Positions 33,201-43,579 are shown, counted from the stretch's first letter. The stretch: DNA of 64,000 bases from Paraspadella gotoi (GCA_051294375.1 CM119269.1:15573918-15637917), one strand, 5' to 3'. Notes: generated by a model not told the origin, from the letters alone. Numbers and translations: made by a program.

Positions 33201-35796
33201 TTGTTTTGCTGTTTTTCCCCCGTGCGTTGTTTCATTTAAAACTATTCTGATTCCGTAAAATTCACTGAACAAAAACCAAAACATCGAGAGTCGAAACTGG
33301 TTCCGTAATCTCCTCCATCACCCCAACTCCCCTCCTTTTCCGCCATCAGTGCGTCACGACCCGATCCGCTGCGCCAACACGACCCTCTCGCGTCACTTTT
33401 GTCTCAACGACGGCATCTGTTTCCAAATCAAAACTCTTCACATCGACACGAACGTGACCGAGTTCGGACCTCCGTTTTGCGAGTGTTCCTACAATTGGAT
33501 CGGTGAGTCGGATTGGAATGACATTTTTGTCAGTCAACTTCTGTCATTATTTGGACGACTGAATAAACTGATATGTGAATAAATATAATTTATGAGATAT
33601 TAAATATCGGAATGTCTGAAAGAAAAGAATGTCAGAAATGTAGTGACTCAATTCACGACAAAAACGATTATGATCCAACGACGTTGACAGAATGAATGAA
33701 TTAAAAGATAAATATAGAAATAAATGTCTTAATGAAAGAATAAAGAAATCCATTACTAAATAAATAAATGAATGAATCAATGAATCGATTAAAATATCTA
33801 TAATAAGAATGATAAAATACACAAATAAATATTAACAAATTAACTACTATTTCCAAGGACGTCGTTGCCAAGATCGTTACATCGACATCGCGATCCTCGC
33901 CTCGCTCGGCGTCGTCGTTCCCATCGTCGTCATCGGCGTCGTCGTCATGGTCGTCATGTTGCGTCGGCGTCAACGGAGCAAATCTGGCCAAGGCTCCGTC
34001 TCCGTAGCGACGAGAAACAACAACAATTCCGGTGGGTGACCCACGTGGGATTCGGTTGGGGGGGGGAGAGGATGCGTAATGAATTTTTCAGAGGGTTCTT
34101 TGCAACAATTGAGGGAAGCATGCTTGGTTAAGAGGGGGTTCCTGGTCTCAATTCGGTGAAAAAAGGGATTTTCGTTAGTTTTGTATGCTTTTAATAAATA
34201 ACGTATCTTCTATTCTCAGTCTTTTCATCACATTTCAGGACTCAACGGTTACAATGTCGCCGACTCAGGCGTCAATACCCGACACGCCCCTCGACCCGTT
34301 TCCAGTTCGCGGACGACGGATTGGACGGCGGCGCGGGATGACGCCGGGCGCCGGCGTCTCGAAGAAGGTAAAGGGGCGTGGCTGAGTGGAAAGAGTGCTA
34401 ATCGGACTCAATGGCCCATTTTAATTTTACGTTTGAAGCTTTTTTATATATGAGTTTATTTTTAATCTTTGTATCATTTGAATTTTATTAGACTACCTCG
34501 TTCTATGTAAATTTATCTCATTTGTAATAAGATGAAAGAATACTTGTCGCGACCTCCCTCGTCAACTTATGGCCTCTCGAAAATATCTTTTTTTTTTCTT
34601 TAACGCTTCGTGACGCCAGAGTTAAAAAATGTCACCCGGTCGTCGCTTTTCCCTTTTTCTTCGCCCGCATTTCTCGTACGCATTAAAATTGAAGCATAAA
34701 AAAATAATTATTTTGAGAGAGAGTACGTAAATTTCCCATTAGTGTCTCGTCGTCGAAGCAATAAAGGCTCAAGGAATTCATAAAGCGCCCTCTCTCTCTT
34801 CTCTCGTCTCGTCTCTCTCTCTCTCCTCTCTCTCTCTTCCTCTCTCTCCGTCTCGACTCTCTACATCCGTCTCTCAATCTCTTCTCTCTCTCCAGGCGCC
34901 TACGACGCCGACGTGGAAACGCCCTTCAACAGAGTCTGCGATGAGCCGGCGCCAAAATTGTACGTCTCCGGAAGCAGAGTGTGACGTTGCTTCTAGCGTG
35001 GGCTGCGTTAATTACACGCTAATCGAAGGAGGCGAACGTGCAGTAATTACAAAAGTGACGTCACGCGGCCGGGCGACGTAATTTTTGCGGCTTTTTCTAG
35101 TGACATAACGAGCGTGACGTGTCAAAGGTGACGCGGGAAGAATGACGTCAACGAGTCTAAAGACAAGTCGTAGACGGCCAGTTCGCCGGTGGGCGTGGCG
35201 AAATAAAAGAGCATCGAACGTCTCTTGAGTTCTGCGGACTTCCAACGCATGATTTCTGCCTTCCCCCTACCTGCCCTCCCCTTCCTCTTCGGCCGCAAAT
35301 ATTTTTTTAAATATCTTAAAAACTCATTCTTTAAAATATTGTATTAACTTATTCGATTAACTTTTTTATGTCGTCGTTGTACATTTTTGTTTTTTTTATC
35401 TCTGCAATAATCTTTAAATAAATTTGATTTGAATACTTTTACGACTATGTGTTTTCATACTAGTATTTTTTAAGCGAAATATGGAAGTCGAAATTTTTGT
35501 ACGTTATCATTTTTCAAAATCGCTTCGAAACATAATATTAATCATTGGAAATTCAATCGTTAAACCGAGCCATTCCAATGTTTTTAAGAAGTTATTTCTT
35601 TCTCGGCCATTTTAACGTCAATTTTTGAGTCGATTAAAGTACAAAAACGCTTTGCCTCGCATGGCTTAGATCTTACGTCGTGTAGGGTTGTAAAAGAAGG
35701 GCGGGAGAAATTTATTTATTGCCCACCCGCGATTATGTCTCGATTATTTCCTGGCCAAACTCCATTTTTCTTGAGGTAGTGCAAATTGTTTTTTAT

Positions 35797-35858
<62 letters not shown>

Positions 35859-37782
35859 TGTCGGAATTTTTTGTTTGTTTTTCTTTTTGACAAAAAAAAA
35901 GAAATGTTGTTTGTCAAAGGACGTAAAAATTAGATTCGCGACTCCGAGTAAAGAAATGGAGGGGGAAGAGGAAGAGGATGAGGAATTAGTGAGTATAAGG
36001 ATGGAATGAATAGGAAATAGGAAAGAGTAGGAGAGATTAATAGGAGGAAGTGGGAGAAGATTCTGGAAGAAAAGATGGGGGTGATAAGAATAGGAGAAGA
36101 GAAGATAAGAGAGAAGAGAAGAGAGAAGGAGAAGAGAAGGAGAAGAGAAGGAGAAGAAGAAGAGAGAAGAGAAATAAAAAGTGGGTAAGAAAAAACATAA
36201 AACGATTCAGCACAATCAATGGCTTTTTAAACTCCAGGACATTCACCTCGAAAAAAGGAAAACATTTAAACCTTTTCAGGAAACATTTTTAAAAAGGTCA
36301 AGAGAAAAAAAACGTCCGAAGAAAAATTAAAAAAAAATAAAAATAAAAAGAAGAAAATAATTTGAGCAACGACATCTGGATAGAAAAAAAAATAACGGAA
36401 GTGAAACAAAAATAATTCGATTGGTAAAAAAAATTTGGCGAAGAAAAATCCTTTTGTTGCCAAACGAAGTCTTTTTCTCTTTCTATCTTTCCGACTAAAA
36501 AAGAAAAAAAAACTATTTTATGCGAATAACTTGTCTTTGTCAAAAATATCTGTCGGGCGACAGTAGTTTTGCTTCATTTGAACTTACCTAGATGATGTTC
36601 CCAAGGCCGTCAGCCAAGCCTGAAAGAAAGAGTTGAGAGGAAATTACGTTTTAAACATTGTACTTTCCGGAGTAAATATTTTATAATAATTCTGTGACTC
36701 GGAAGTTTCCATCGTAATCGATAATTGCGCCTTTTATAGCAATAAAAACTGACCTGCAGCATTCCGCTGTAAAATAGGTAAGGGTTCTTCCGTGTGACGA
36801 TGAAGTAAAGCAAAGGAAGAGTGCCGAGTGAGTGGATGGCCAGACCTGCCACTACCGCCGCCATGTAGAGACCCAACTTAAAAAAAAAAAGAGGAAGAAG
36901 TTTGTCGTCGTTGTCGTCGCTAATTATCCCGAAGGTAAGTTTTATGCTTCCTCACCTGAGCGAGCGTGTTCGACAAATCCCCGATCTCCATTAACTTTCC
37001 CATGATCAAGCACATGATGCCGAACGGAGCGTACCTGACATACGGATTCGAAATACATTATAACGGACGAAAGGAAAGGAAAGAGTCAAACCAAGTCGGA
37101 ACGAAATCGTCATTTTAGTGACAAAAAAGTAAATTATCTCAACGACGTCCAAAACACGTCAAAAACTCGTTTCTGTCAATCGTTTGTTTAGTAATTTAGT
37201 TTAGTAATTTAAAAAAAAACGTTAGAAAATTGAGGAAATCGAGTTAACACGGGAGGCATATTTGTACAGATTAAAGATAACAAAAAGCCCTTTGCAGTTA
37301 TCATTACGGTAAATTTACTTATAATTTTAAACAAACAAAAGAATCTATCCGACAAAGCCCTTTCTCCCTTCGCCTGGAGCCAGCGTCTCATCGCAACATA
37401 TTGAAACGTATATGAATGAATTCATACTATTTTTCTTTTATACACAAAAATCGTGCGGTAACTGTCGTCGTGTCACAGTTTTGATAATCCAAAATCCAAA
37501 ATCCTCACCACATGATGATGAACACGAGTCTCATGACGATTTCGTTGAGGACGACGAAAAACTCCACCATGAGTTTTCCCTTTTCCTCCAATTGACCGAT
37601 GATGATGCCGAAGGCGATGCAGAACACGATCAGACCCAGCACGTTCATTCCGTCTGGAGGGAATACATGAGGTTGTTGGGGAAGGGGTTGTTTGAGAGGG
37701 GGCTTATCTGTCTATCTATATTTCTTTCTTTCTTTTTTCTTTCTTTCTTTCTTTTTTCCTTCTTTTTTTTCCCTTTTTTTTC

Positions 37783-37858
<76 letters not shown>

Positions 37859-38975
37859 TGATTACAATTTTTACCTGAACATTATCTCTTTACCTTATCT
37901 TATCTTTCTTTTTTCTCTCTTTCTTTATTCACCTTGATTACAAACTTTAACTGAGCATTTTTCTCCATTTAAAAAAAAAAACATAATGTACGTGAGATAG
38001 CCACAGAGAAAAAAAGAGAGAAAACGAACCCGACCTTTGAAACGCAGCTTGTGCTTTCGTATGGTCGTCACGTTGTCCGGCAATATTGTATCGTTGCCGA
38101 CTTCCACTTCTTCGTAATAAGACTCCGTTTGTTGGAAACAGGCTTGAACGATGTTTTCCGGGAACATGTTCCTTGAGAAAAAGAAAAGGCCGATTTGTGA
38201 CGGAATGATTTTTATTAGAGGGCGACAGGGGTTTTCGGCTCAGGGGCCTTTTCTTGGCTCTCTTTCCCCAGAGGGCTGTAAATATTCCAGTAGTAGACAT
38301 ATATCTTTATATGGGTTTTTTTTTATCACGATTACTCAATGAGTGGCCATGTCTGTTTGTCTGCCCAAGATTGATCTGTTACAAGGGATTATTTGTCAAG
38401 GGATCTTCAAAATATAAAAAAATATTTTAACCGAATATTAAAAAAAAGGCTGACAAAACGCTAAATAAATTTTCGCATGGTAAGAAAACTTGGTAGTGAG
38501 AACTCTTGACATAGACTTTTTTTTTAGTTTCCCTTAATTTTTTTTTGCTACTTTGTTTTTATCTGAATCCCAACAATGGAGCCCCTATCGACAACTCAAA
38601 GAACGATTTAAAAAAAAAAAAAGACAACGAACCTGATAAGGTCGAGAAGGGCGTCCACGGTCGAGACCGTCTTGGTCGAGTGCGGTCCGGGTCCCCCACG
38701 GATGGTGTTCTAAAATTTAGTTTTTATTTTTAAGATAATTATATTTAACTTATCACACGAGGAAAAAGAAAATCGAAATATACCATTTCTGGAAGATTAA
38801 CAATAACCTACCTTGATGGAGGGGTCACCGGGATGGATCGACACAACCATGATGATCCCCACAACCGCCGCCAGCATCGTCGTCCCGAAGTAGTAGCACA
38901 GAGCGCGGGAGCCCATCTTGCCAGAAGACTTGGCGTCCAGTTGGGCCAGACCTGCGAGCGGGAAGTGGGTAGTGG

Positions 38976-39006
<31 letters not shown>

Positions 39007-39241
39007 AAGCAAAGAAAGACCGTGAGAATTCTTGTTTATTTTTTCAATTATCACGAACCGGAAGATCTAAGGCGTCTATCCTCAAATAATCCATCACCAA
39101 CGAATTTCGAATTTGAAAATTTTTGAAAGATTTTTTTCTGGAATCTGTTCTTTCGTTTATTTATTCTTCGGTATAATTTTGGGCCTGTTTACTTTTTCGA
39201 ATATTCCGTTCTTGATAAGGAACAATATTACAAAATTAAGG

Positions 39242-39281
<40 letters not shown>

Positions 39282-40894
39282 AAATGGCTCCTTACCGGCG
39301 ATCATAGAGGATGTGATGAGAGGAATGATAAGCATCTTCAACATTCTCATCAAAATGTCTCCGGGAAACGCAATCATTTGAATCGTGTAGAGATCCGGCT
39401 GAATAAACAAATAAGAAAAGATCCGTCATTGACTTCTCGATCGTTAGACTGTCATTTCTTACTTTTCGTACTCGCTCTTTCAAACCCAATGAATATTATA
39501 TTTTGAATTTCGCTTTTTTTTCAATAGCCTTGGCAAGCGAACCGTATCATCGTCCCATTTACCCACATCTTTCGTGTAAATCTATGTTTTACGCAGTTGT
39601 GATTTTTTTTAATCGAATATAACCGCAAATTTTATCGCTCGTAACCTAAAAGAATTCACGCCTATTTGCATAATAATCAAGAATCAATGACGGAATTCGG
39701 AACTTGAGATTTACTTACGAGAGACTACACTGTATAATCTTGGTCTATTCGATATGAATGCTTCTTTCACTCAAACATTTCTGCGTCTTTTCAATATTTT
39801 TTTTTGGACTTTTTTTTGAAATTCTTACCATTCGATGGGAAAAACCAGTACAAATCTCTATCAAAACAAAGAACGGTTATTCCAAGGTGTTGTGCTGCAT
39901 TAATTTTATTTTAACTGTCTTATCCCTTGTATTTCCGTATATACACGACACGCTCTGCATCGTAATCACGTCTTTTATTCCTTAGAGTTAGTAAGATTTC
40001 TTTAAAAACAAAAGGCGGGCGCGAGTAGTCGCTCAGATTTGAGGTTTTCCTGTTTTATCAAATGAGCAACGAACTATAGGTAAGTTATTAACGATTTCAA
40101 CGAAAACGTAAGTGGGACAGACCGACGGTCAGACATACCGACCGACGGACCGACGGACCGACCGAAAAGGGACTTATAGAGTCGCTCCGCGAGTACTCGC
40201 GACGTGACTAAAAACTAAATGACTCGATCGAATGATTTACATGTAAATATAACCATAAACTTTCATTACTTAAATTTGAAAAGCATTGGTGATGAAAAGT
40301 TATTTTAAACCCAAAACTTTTCGTATCAATGTATGTATAATATGTAATGTAATGAAGAGACAGATACAACCATCATACAAATTATCCGTACATTCAATAA
40401 ACAATTATGACAAGCTATGATGAATTGCATTGGGCTAAGGGTCAAAGTCAAACTCAAACCTCAAACTCAAACTCAAACTCAAACCTCACCTGAGCCAATC
40501 GGCAGAGGAATCCGAGAACGACGCCCAGAACGACGCCCAACACCGTGAGGACGAGAAGGAGGTTTTCCGATTTTCGCATCCATGCTAGAATCTGTTGTTA
40601 GTTAGTTTAGTTAGTTATATTATATCATAAATTAATGATAAATCGATTCGTAACTTCGTTTTTTTTAAAAAAAAAACTATGAAAATCAACCTCCGACAAA
40701 ATTACTAAAATATTTTTTTTAAAACAGAGCAAAATAGGAACTTAACACATCACGTCGATCGTAGTTATCGAAGAAAAAACCTTTATATAAAAGTTGCTTC
40801 CATACTTATTGAAATATAATGATGTAACTACCTTTGATGGAATCGACGAACGATAAGTTGGAATCCGTATCGCGTCTTTTTTGTCGTCCGCCAT
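12151..40894 (-). CDS. Excitatory amino-acid transporter (SLC1 family, Na+-dependent glutamate/aspartate)
   Basis: Thirteen exons (minus): 40832-40894, 40490-40591, 39296-39398, 38812-38951, 38633-38709, 38035-38171, 37509-37653, 36956-37034, 36754-36876, 36588-36619, 13780-13974, 12954-13120, 12151-12337; about 515 residues, normal for EAATs. The start is [17 protein letters not shown]1 has [19 protein letters not shown]; exon 4 has [10 protein letters not shown]; exon 6 carries the extracellular loop with NDT and NVT glycosylation sequons. The HP1 serine motif GTSSSSAATLP is made exactly by joining exons 10 and 11 across a 22.6-kb intron. NMDGTALY (TM7) and DRIRTSIN (TM8, with the substrate Asp, Arg, Thr and Asn of EAATs) are intact. 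The last exon is shifted: [10 protein letters not shown] and [16 protein letters not shown] are both recognisable but in different frames, needing one extra G near 12330 and a surplus TACT near 12301 to be discounted. This may be sequence error or a real lesion. Confidence 0.93.
12730..12785. repeat. (ATT)n microsatellite
   Basis: ATT runs at 12734-12750 and 12758-12785, in EAAT intron 12. Confidence 0.85.
12906..12934 (-). other. Partial duplicate of the 3' end of EAAT exon 12
   Basis: The intron just after exon 12 repeats about 29 bases of the exon end with a few changes. On the minus strand it reads (V)LEKIRTSV, against [10 protein letters not shown] in the exon. It is not followed by a good donor and soon hits a stop, so it is a remnant of a local tandem duplication. 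Confidence 0.55.
13464..13672 (-). repeat. Interspersed repeat R1, copy 2 (uninterrupted)
   Basis: Reverse complement of the outer parts of 3487-4320. It lies in EAAT intron 11, between exons 11 and 12. It gives the empty-site sequence (GGCGTCACTGAGGGTCGG) for the 611-bp insertion in copy 1. Confidence 0.75.
14355..14492. repeat. (GA)n-rich microsatellite
   Basis: An imperfect GA tract in block A; the same tract occurs in B at 22322-22459 and as CT in C near 35800-35855. Confidence 0.9.
15386..18100 (-). pseudogene. EGF/two-TM ligand gene, copy A (frameshifted)
   Basis: Homologue of the intact copy C. Exon equivalents (minus): 17424-18100, 16977-17142, 16428-16605, 16068-16203, 15386-15507, with splice sites kept. 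The reading frames are broken: a few codons after the ATG an extra base brings a stop, and the EGF exon has extra bases at several runs (for example TTTTGTCC for TTTTGTC). Pieces of the protein appear in all three frames, such as RLDLPKIVN and CDYNGSVT. In its last exon the frame differs from C and ends ..[11 protein letters not shown]. Indels of this kind look like uncorrected long-read errors, so this may be the same locus as C rather than a true pseudogene. Confidence 0.65.
15511..15609. repeat. (GA)n microsatellite
   Basis: A nearly pure GA tract adjoining the last exon of gene copy A; repeated in B at 23478-23576. Confidence 0.9.
19840..19945. repeat. (GA)n microsatellite
   Basis: GA-rich tract in block A, upstream (minus sense) of gene copy A; present in B at 27807-27912 and as CT in C near 30645-30735. 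Confidence 0.9.
20660..20731 (-). repeat. tRNA-derived SINE-like element (block A)
   Basis: On the minus strand, a pol III A-box-like TGGCAAAGCGGTGAGA (20709-20724) is followed by a B-box-like AGTTCGAGCCC (20667-20677) at tRNA-like spacing. The acceptor stem does not close, so it is a tRNA-derived head and not a tRNA gene. Same element in B at 28627-28698 and in C at 29753-29823. Confidence 0.5.
21313..22235. repeat. Hairpin-like inverted repeat around a 25-N gap
   Basis: 21313-21805 and 21831-22235 are imperfect reverse complements (for example the run around AAAGTGGTTAAAG matches CTAACCACTTTTTTC on the other arm). The right arm ends just where block B starts. This links blocks A and B and is one sign of assembly trouble. 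Confidence 0.75.
21806..21830. other. Assembly gap, exactly 25 N
   Basis: 25 N flanked by reverse-complementary sequence. The same length as the gap at 29280-29304, suggesting a fixed placeholder left by a gap-filling step. Confidence 0.95.
23353..26067 (-). pseudogene. EGF/two-TM ligand gene, copy B (identical to A, frameshifted)
   Basis: Exon equivalents 25391-26067, 24944-25109, 24395-24572, 24035-24170, 23353-23474. It carries the same indels as copy A, so it adds no independent evidence for a second gene. Confidence 0.65.
28627..28698 (-). repeat. tRNA-derived SINE-like element (block B)
   Basis: Identical to 20660-20731: A-box-like and B-box-like motifs on the minus strand. Confidence 0.5.
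29280..29304. other. Assembly gap, exactly 25 N
   Basis: Separates block B from its inverted relative, block C. Confidence 0.95.
29592..29654. repeat. (GAAA)n microsatellite
   Basis: A pure GAAA run in block C; in A/B the matching CTTT run (near 20835) is much shorter and interrupted. Confidence 0.9.
29753..29823 (+). repeat. tRNA-derived SINE-like element (block C)
   Basis: A-box-like TGGCAAAGCGGTGAGA at 29761 and B-box-like AGTTCGAGCCC at 29806; inverse of the A/B copies. Confidence 0.5.
30236..30395. other. Assembly gap, 160 N, in a (GA)n tract
   Basis: In A and B the same interval is sequenced and is only about 85 bases (CT-rich run plus flank). Confidence 0.95.
32420..34984 (+). CDS. 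EGF-domain, two-transmembrane ErbB-ligand-like protein (neuregulin-like), intact copy C
   Basis: Five exons: 32420-33068, 33350-33502, 33858-34031, 34239-34367, 34896-34984, all phase 1, about 397 residues. The start ATG sits in a strong context (GCCATGG). A basic N-terminal region leads to a first membrane segment ([18 protein letters not shown], about residues 178-195), then one EGF domain: C-x9-C-x5-C-x19-C-x-C-x8-C with [10 protein letters not shown] and CSYNWIGRRCQ, then a second membrane segment ([20 protein letters not shown]) followed by RRRQR and a Ser/Arg-rich tail. The EGF domain is split by an intron before its sixth Cys, as in ErbB ligands, and has NTT and NVT sequons. The N-in, TM, EGF, TM, C-in plan resembles type III neuregulins; orthology is inference. 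It lies inside EAAT intron 10 on the opposite strand. Extra 5' exons are possible. Confidence 0.85.
34373..34418 (+). other. Truncated tRNA-like sequence
   Basis: GGGGCGTGGCTGAGTGG followed by AGAGTGCTAATCGGACTC resembles the acceptor/D-arm and anticodon-arm part of a class II (Ser/Leu) tRNA, but no T-arm follows. It starts five bases after the donor of the fourth EGF-gene exon. Block A/B have the inverse near 16018-16062. Probably a SINE head or tRNA relic. Confidence 0.3.
35202..35207 (+). terminator. Candidate poly(A) signal of the EGF/two-TM gene
   Basis: AATAAA 218 bases after the stop codon of copy C; also present at the matching place in A/B (near 15163 and 23130, minus sense). Confidence 0.4.
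35800..35855. repeat. (CT)n microsatellite
   Basis: A pure CT run near the right end of block C. Confidence 0.9.
35933..36587. other. Right flank of EAAT intron 10, purine-rich
   Basis: No gene. 35945-36180 is GGA/GAA-rich; the rest is A-rich. It joins the block C end to EAAT exon 10. Confidence 0.6.
37723..37860. repeat. (CTTT)n microsatellite
   Basis: Imperfect, then perfect CTTT run in EAAT intron 6. Confidence 0.9.
39245..39277. repeat. (GA)n microsatellite
   Basis: Pure GA run beside the donor of EAAT exon 3. Confidence 0.9.
39872..40213 (+). repeat. Interspersed repeat R2, copy 2 (uninterrupted)
   Basis: Same family as 4717-5672 without the LINE insertion; ends with CCGACGGACCGACGGACCGA, then TATAGAGTCGCTCCGCGAGT. 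It lies in EAAT intron 2. Confidence 0.7.
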
Positions 40895-41370
40895 TTTTTT
40901 GTTTTTGTTTTTGTTTTAATGGCAGTAAAAAACTTTCGTTTTTTCCAAAGATTTGGTTAGATTTTTAAAATTTTTCTTACGTAGACACCTGGGGGGGGGC
41001 GAAAAAAGATTAATTATTTTCTTGGAAACGTTCTAGAAAATAATAATAATGATTAACAAGAAAAAACCAACACAAAAACAACAAATAACGACCAACACAA
41101 ATCATAAAATTATGATTCAAGTACCAGCTTATTTTTATTGAAAGCATTCATTTACATTAAAAGAATTTATTAACGATGCGTACGCTGCTCGAGAGCGTCC
41201 ACGATCGAACCGGTCAGAAACCGGTTGACTTTTAACTTGCAGAGATAAAAATCAAGAATGGCGGGAAAAATAGACGGATTGAAATGGAAATGCTCTCGCC
41301 TCGGGCAGATACTAATCGGGGTTTTAAAAACGAATTTCTATTTCCTTCACTCATATTATATAATTATAAT
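40895..41370. other. EAAT 5' flank
   Basis: Should contain the EAAT 5' UTR or a first non-coding exon; no clear TATA box or further coding exon is visible. Contains a short G9 run at 40991. Confidence 0.4.
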
Positions 41371-41384
41371 TATCCATTGTGTTA

Positions 41385-41630
41385 ATCCTTTCGGCTTCGT
41401 TGGAGTATTAGAGATTTTAACAAAGTTTTGGGAAATGTTTTCGTCAACGAATTTTTTATTATGTATAAAGGACATGTTTCGACTCTTCATTTCTTTCACC
41501 TCTGATGAACTGAAATGAAGACTTCGACAATGAGGAGGTTTCGAAACAATGTCCCTTAACTATACTAATTATTTAAAAAAAATCAAAAGTTGACGGAAAA
41601 CATTTCCAAACTTTGTTAAATAATTATAAT
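41385..41630 (+). mobile_element. Inverted-repeat element with hammerhead-ribozyme-like motifs (copy 1, decayed)
   Basis: Begins GTGTTAATCCTTTCGGCTTCGTT, a start shared in form with the 42.7-kb copy. Arms TTAACAAAGTTTTGGGAAATG and CATTTCCAAACTTTGTTAA are inverted. Near the apex are GACATGTTTCGAC, CTGATGA (41502-41508) and GAAACAATGTC (41543-41553). Helix II is not convincing, so any ribozyme is probably dead. Confidence 0.45.
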
Positions 41631-41837
41631 TAAAATTGTTACTTAATGATTTAAAAGCACGAACAATGATGGCGCGTCATAAATAATCTTAAATTGTTTT
41701 CTTTATTTTACAATTTTTTTGGAAAAAATATTTAAAAAAAAAATCTAGATCAGGGAAATAAATTAAATTAATGAATAAAATGATGTAACAGCACGAATCG
41801 CTTCAAGCAGTTTTTTCAACGTTACGGCGTTTTCAGT

Positions 41838-41861
41838 TGCTCTCTCTCTTCTCTCTTCTCT

Positions 41862-41911
<50 letters not shown>

Positions 41912-41917
41912 CTCTTC
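41838..41917. repeat. (CT)n microsatellite
   Basis: Interrupted CT run. Confidence 0.9.
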
Positions 41918-42473
41918 CGCTCTATTTGTTCAGCCACATAAAAGACAATGGATTGTTGCTGTCCATTGTGTTCAAGATTTTTTTACAGAATTCCATTGGA
42001 CCCAGATTCGAAGGCTCATCATGTCTCTGACGAACCAAGACAGAGATAATCGAAAAGAACTGAGTAAATAAATAATAGGTCTTTTTCTGTTTTTTTTTAT
42101 ATACTTTATAGAAGTAATATATCCGATTGAAAGGACCACCAATTCTTTTTTTCAATTTAAAAATATATCCATATTATATCTTTTTATTTTTGATTTAATT
42201 TTATAAATTTAAAGGTTTTTTAAATTGACCAAAATTTTCTAATATTCGCTAACTTTAAGAGTTTAAAATATATTATCTTGTAAGAGTGATGGAGGCCTTA
42301 AACCACCAAAGCCAGTCCAAAGTCAGGGGCAAGATAGCTTATTTTTTAAATGAATGAAAAATTTTTATATTGGTTGTACCAATTTCATATACAATTATAC
42401 ATAATTAATTTTTTTGCGGTGATTCATGGATAACGAAGAGGCGGTTAAAACTGTAATCTGAATTAGATGGCAG

Positions 42474-42510
42474 AACCGGAGTGACATGAGAACCGGAGTG
42501 ACATGAGAAA
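42474..42510. repeat. Twofold tandem repeat of 18 bp
   Basis: GAACCGGAGTGACATGAG occurs twice in a row. Confidence 0.8.
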
Positions 42511-42699
42511 AATCAACGACTGTGACTTCATGTCTTTGACCGGTTTCAAACAGGAGAAAATATTGGTGGACAAATTTCTAGGTCGACATTGATATATTAA
42601 ACAATATTAAACTATTAGGAATGACTCAAACAAACTTGATTACGGTACAAATTACCATACAATGCAAATTACAAAACAAATTATAATTTTAGAATTTAT

Positions 42700-42895
42700 T
42701 GTGTAATCCTTTGGTTTCGTTGCTTTAGGAATTTGCAGGAATAAGTTTGATTTGTTTGTGACAATTATTTGTTTTATTTCAGTTTAGAAACGGACATGTT
42801 TCGGCTTTGAATACAAGCCTTCATCATGTCCGTTTCTAAACTGAAATAAAACAAATCGTTGTCACAAACAAATCAAACTTATTCCTGCAAATTTT
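42700..42895 (-). mobile_element. Inverted-repeat element with hammerhead-like core (copy 2)
   Basis: Arms 42730-42798 and 42825-42893 are 69 bp each with two mismatches. The apex, read on the minus strand, has TGATGA, a helix-II-like GGCTT..AAGCC hairpin, then GAAAC-AT-GTC. The C before TGATGA is not conserved (three bases ACA replace it after the helix I Gs), so activity is doubtful. The 5' flank GTGTAATCCTTTGGTTTCGTT links it to the 41.4-kb copy. Penelope-like elements carry such motifs in their terminal repeats. Confidence 0.5.
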
Positions 42896-43097
42896 ATAAT
42901 TATATAAATTACCTTACAATATACAACTTATAATTTTTCCTTAAATATAAAAAAAAATGAATAAAAAAGGAAAAGGGGATCTGACGACCCCAAAGTTCTG
43001 TGATGTTTTTATGGAAGTTTTATGTTGCTGAAGAAATAAGTCTTCAATCATGCAACCAAAACATTTTCTTGTTTGGATTAAAAACAAAAACAGAGTG

Positions 43098-43103
43098 AGA
43101 GGA

Positions 43104-43154
<51 letters not shown>
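43098..43154. repeat. (GA)n microsatellite
   Basis: Almost pure GA run. Confidence 0.9.
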
Positions 43155-43155
<1 letters not shown>

Positions 43156-43579
43156 AAGAATGAACTCCCCCCTTTTAATCTTCTTACCTTTACAGTTTCT
43201 CCAGTTTATTTCGGCGACGTTTTCACCCGATCATTTTCACGTTTCTCTGTCTCGCTCTCGCTTTCGAATGTTAATTTATCGCTTCGCGTAGAATCGACGA
43301 AATAATTTTTAAAAACTCCGCGAATTTGACAAAATCCGTTTCGATCCTTTTTTTTTTTTTCACATCTCGACTACGACGACGGCGAGGAGGCTTTGTCCTT
43401 TTTTTTTTTTTAGTTTGTCTCTCTCTCGCTCTCGCACTCGCTCCGACTCTCTCTCTCTCTATGTCTCATCGACCGGATCGCTTCCGAGACGAGACGAAAC
43501 GACGACGACGACGACGACGACGGCGCAATTTCTCGTCTTTTTAATTCTCGTTCGTATTAATTCTCATGTCAGATTCGAG

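Larger units (their letters stand above)
29305..35932. repeat. Block C: inverted, diverged copy of blocks A/B
   Basis: Begins with the reverse complement of about 21185 and ends with that of 14269 (ACGTAAAAATTAG against CTAATTTTTAGTT). It differs from A by many small indels. It carries the intact EGF/two-TM gene on the plus strand and a 160-N gap at a (GA)n tract that A and B read through. Confidence 0.85.

Noticed and set aside
34373-34418. Possible functional tRNA-Ser/Leu gene
   Set aside because: No T-arm, B box or closing acceptor stem; kept only as a low-confidence tRNA-like relic.
37412-37861. 149-codon plus frame over EAAT exon 7 and a CTTT run
   Set aside because: Antisense of a confirmed EAAT exon plus microsatellite translation.
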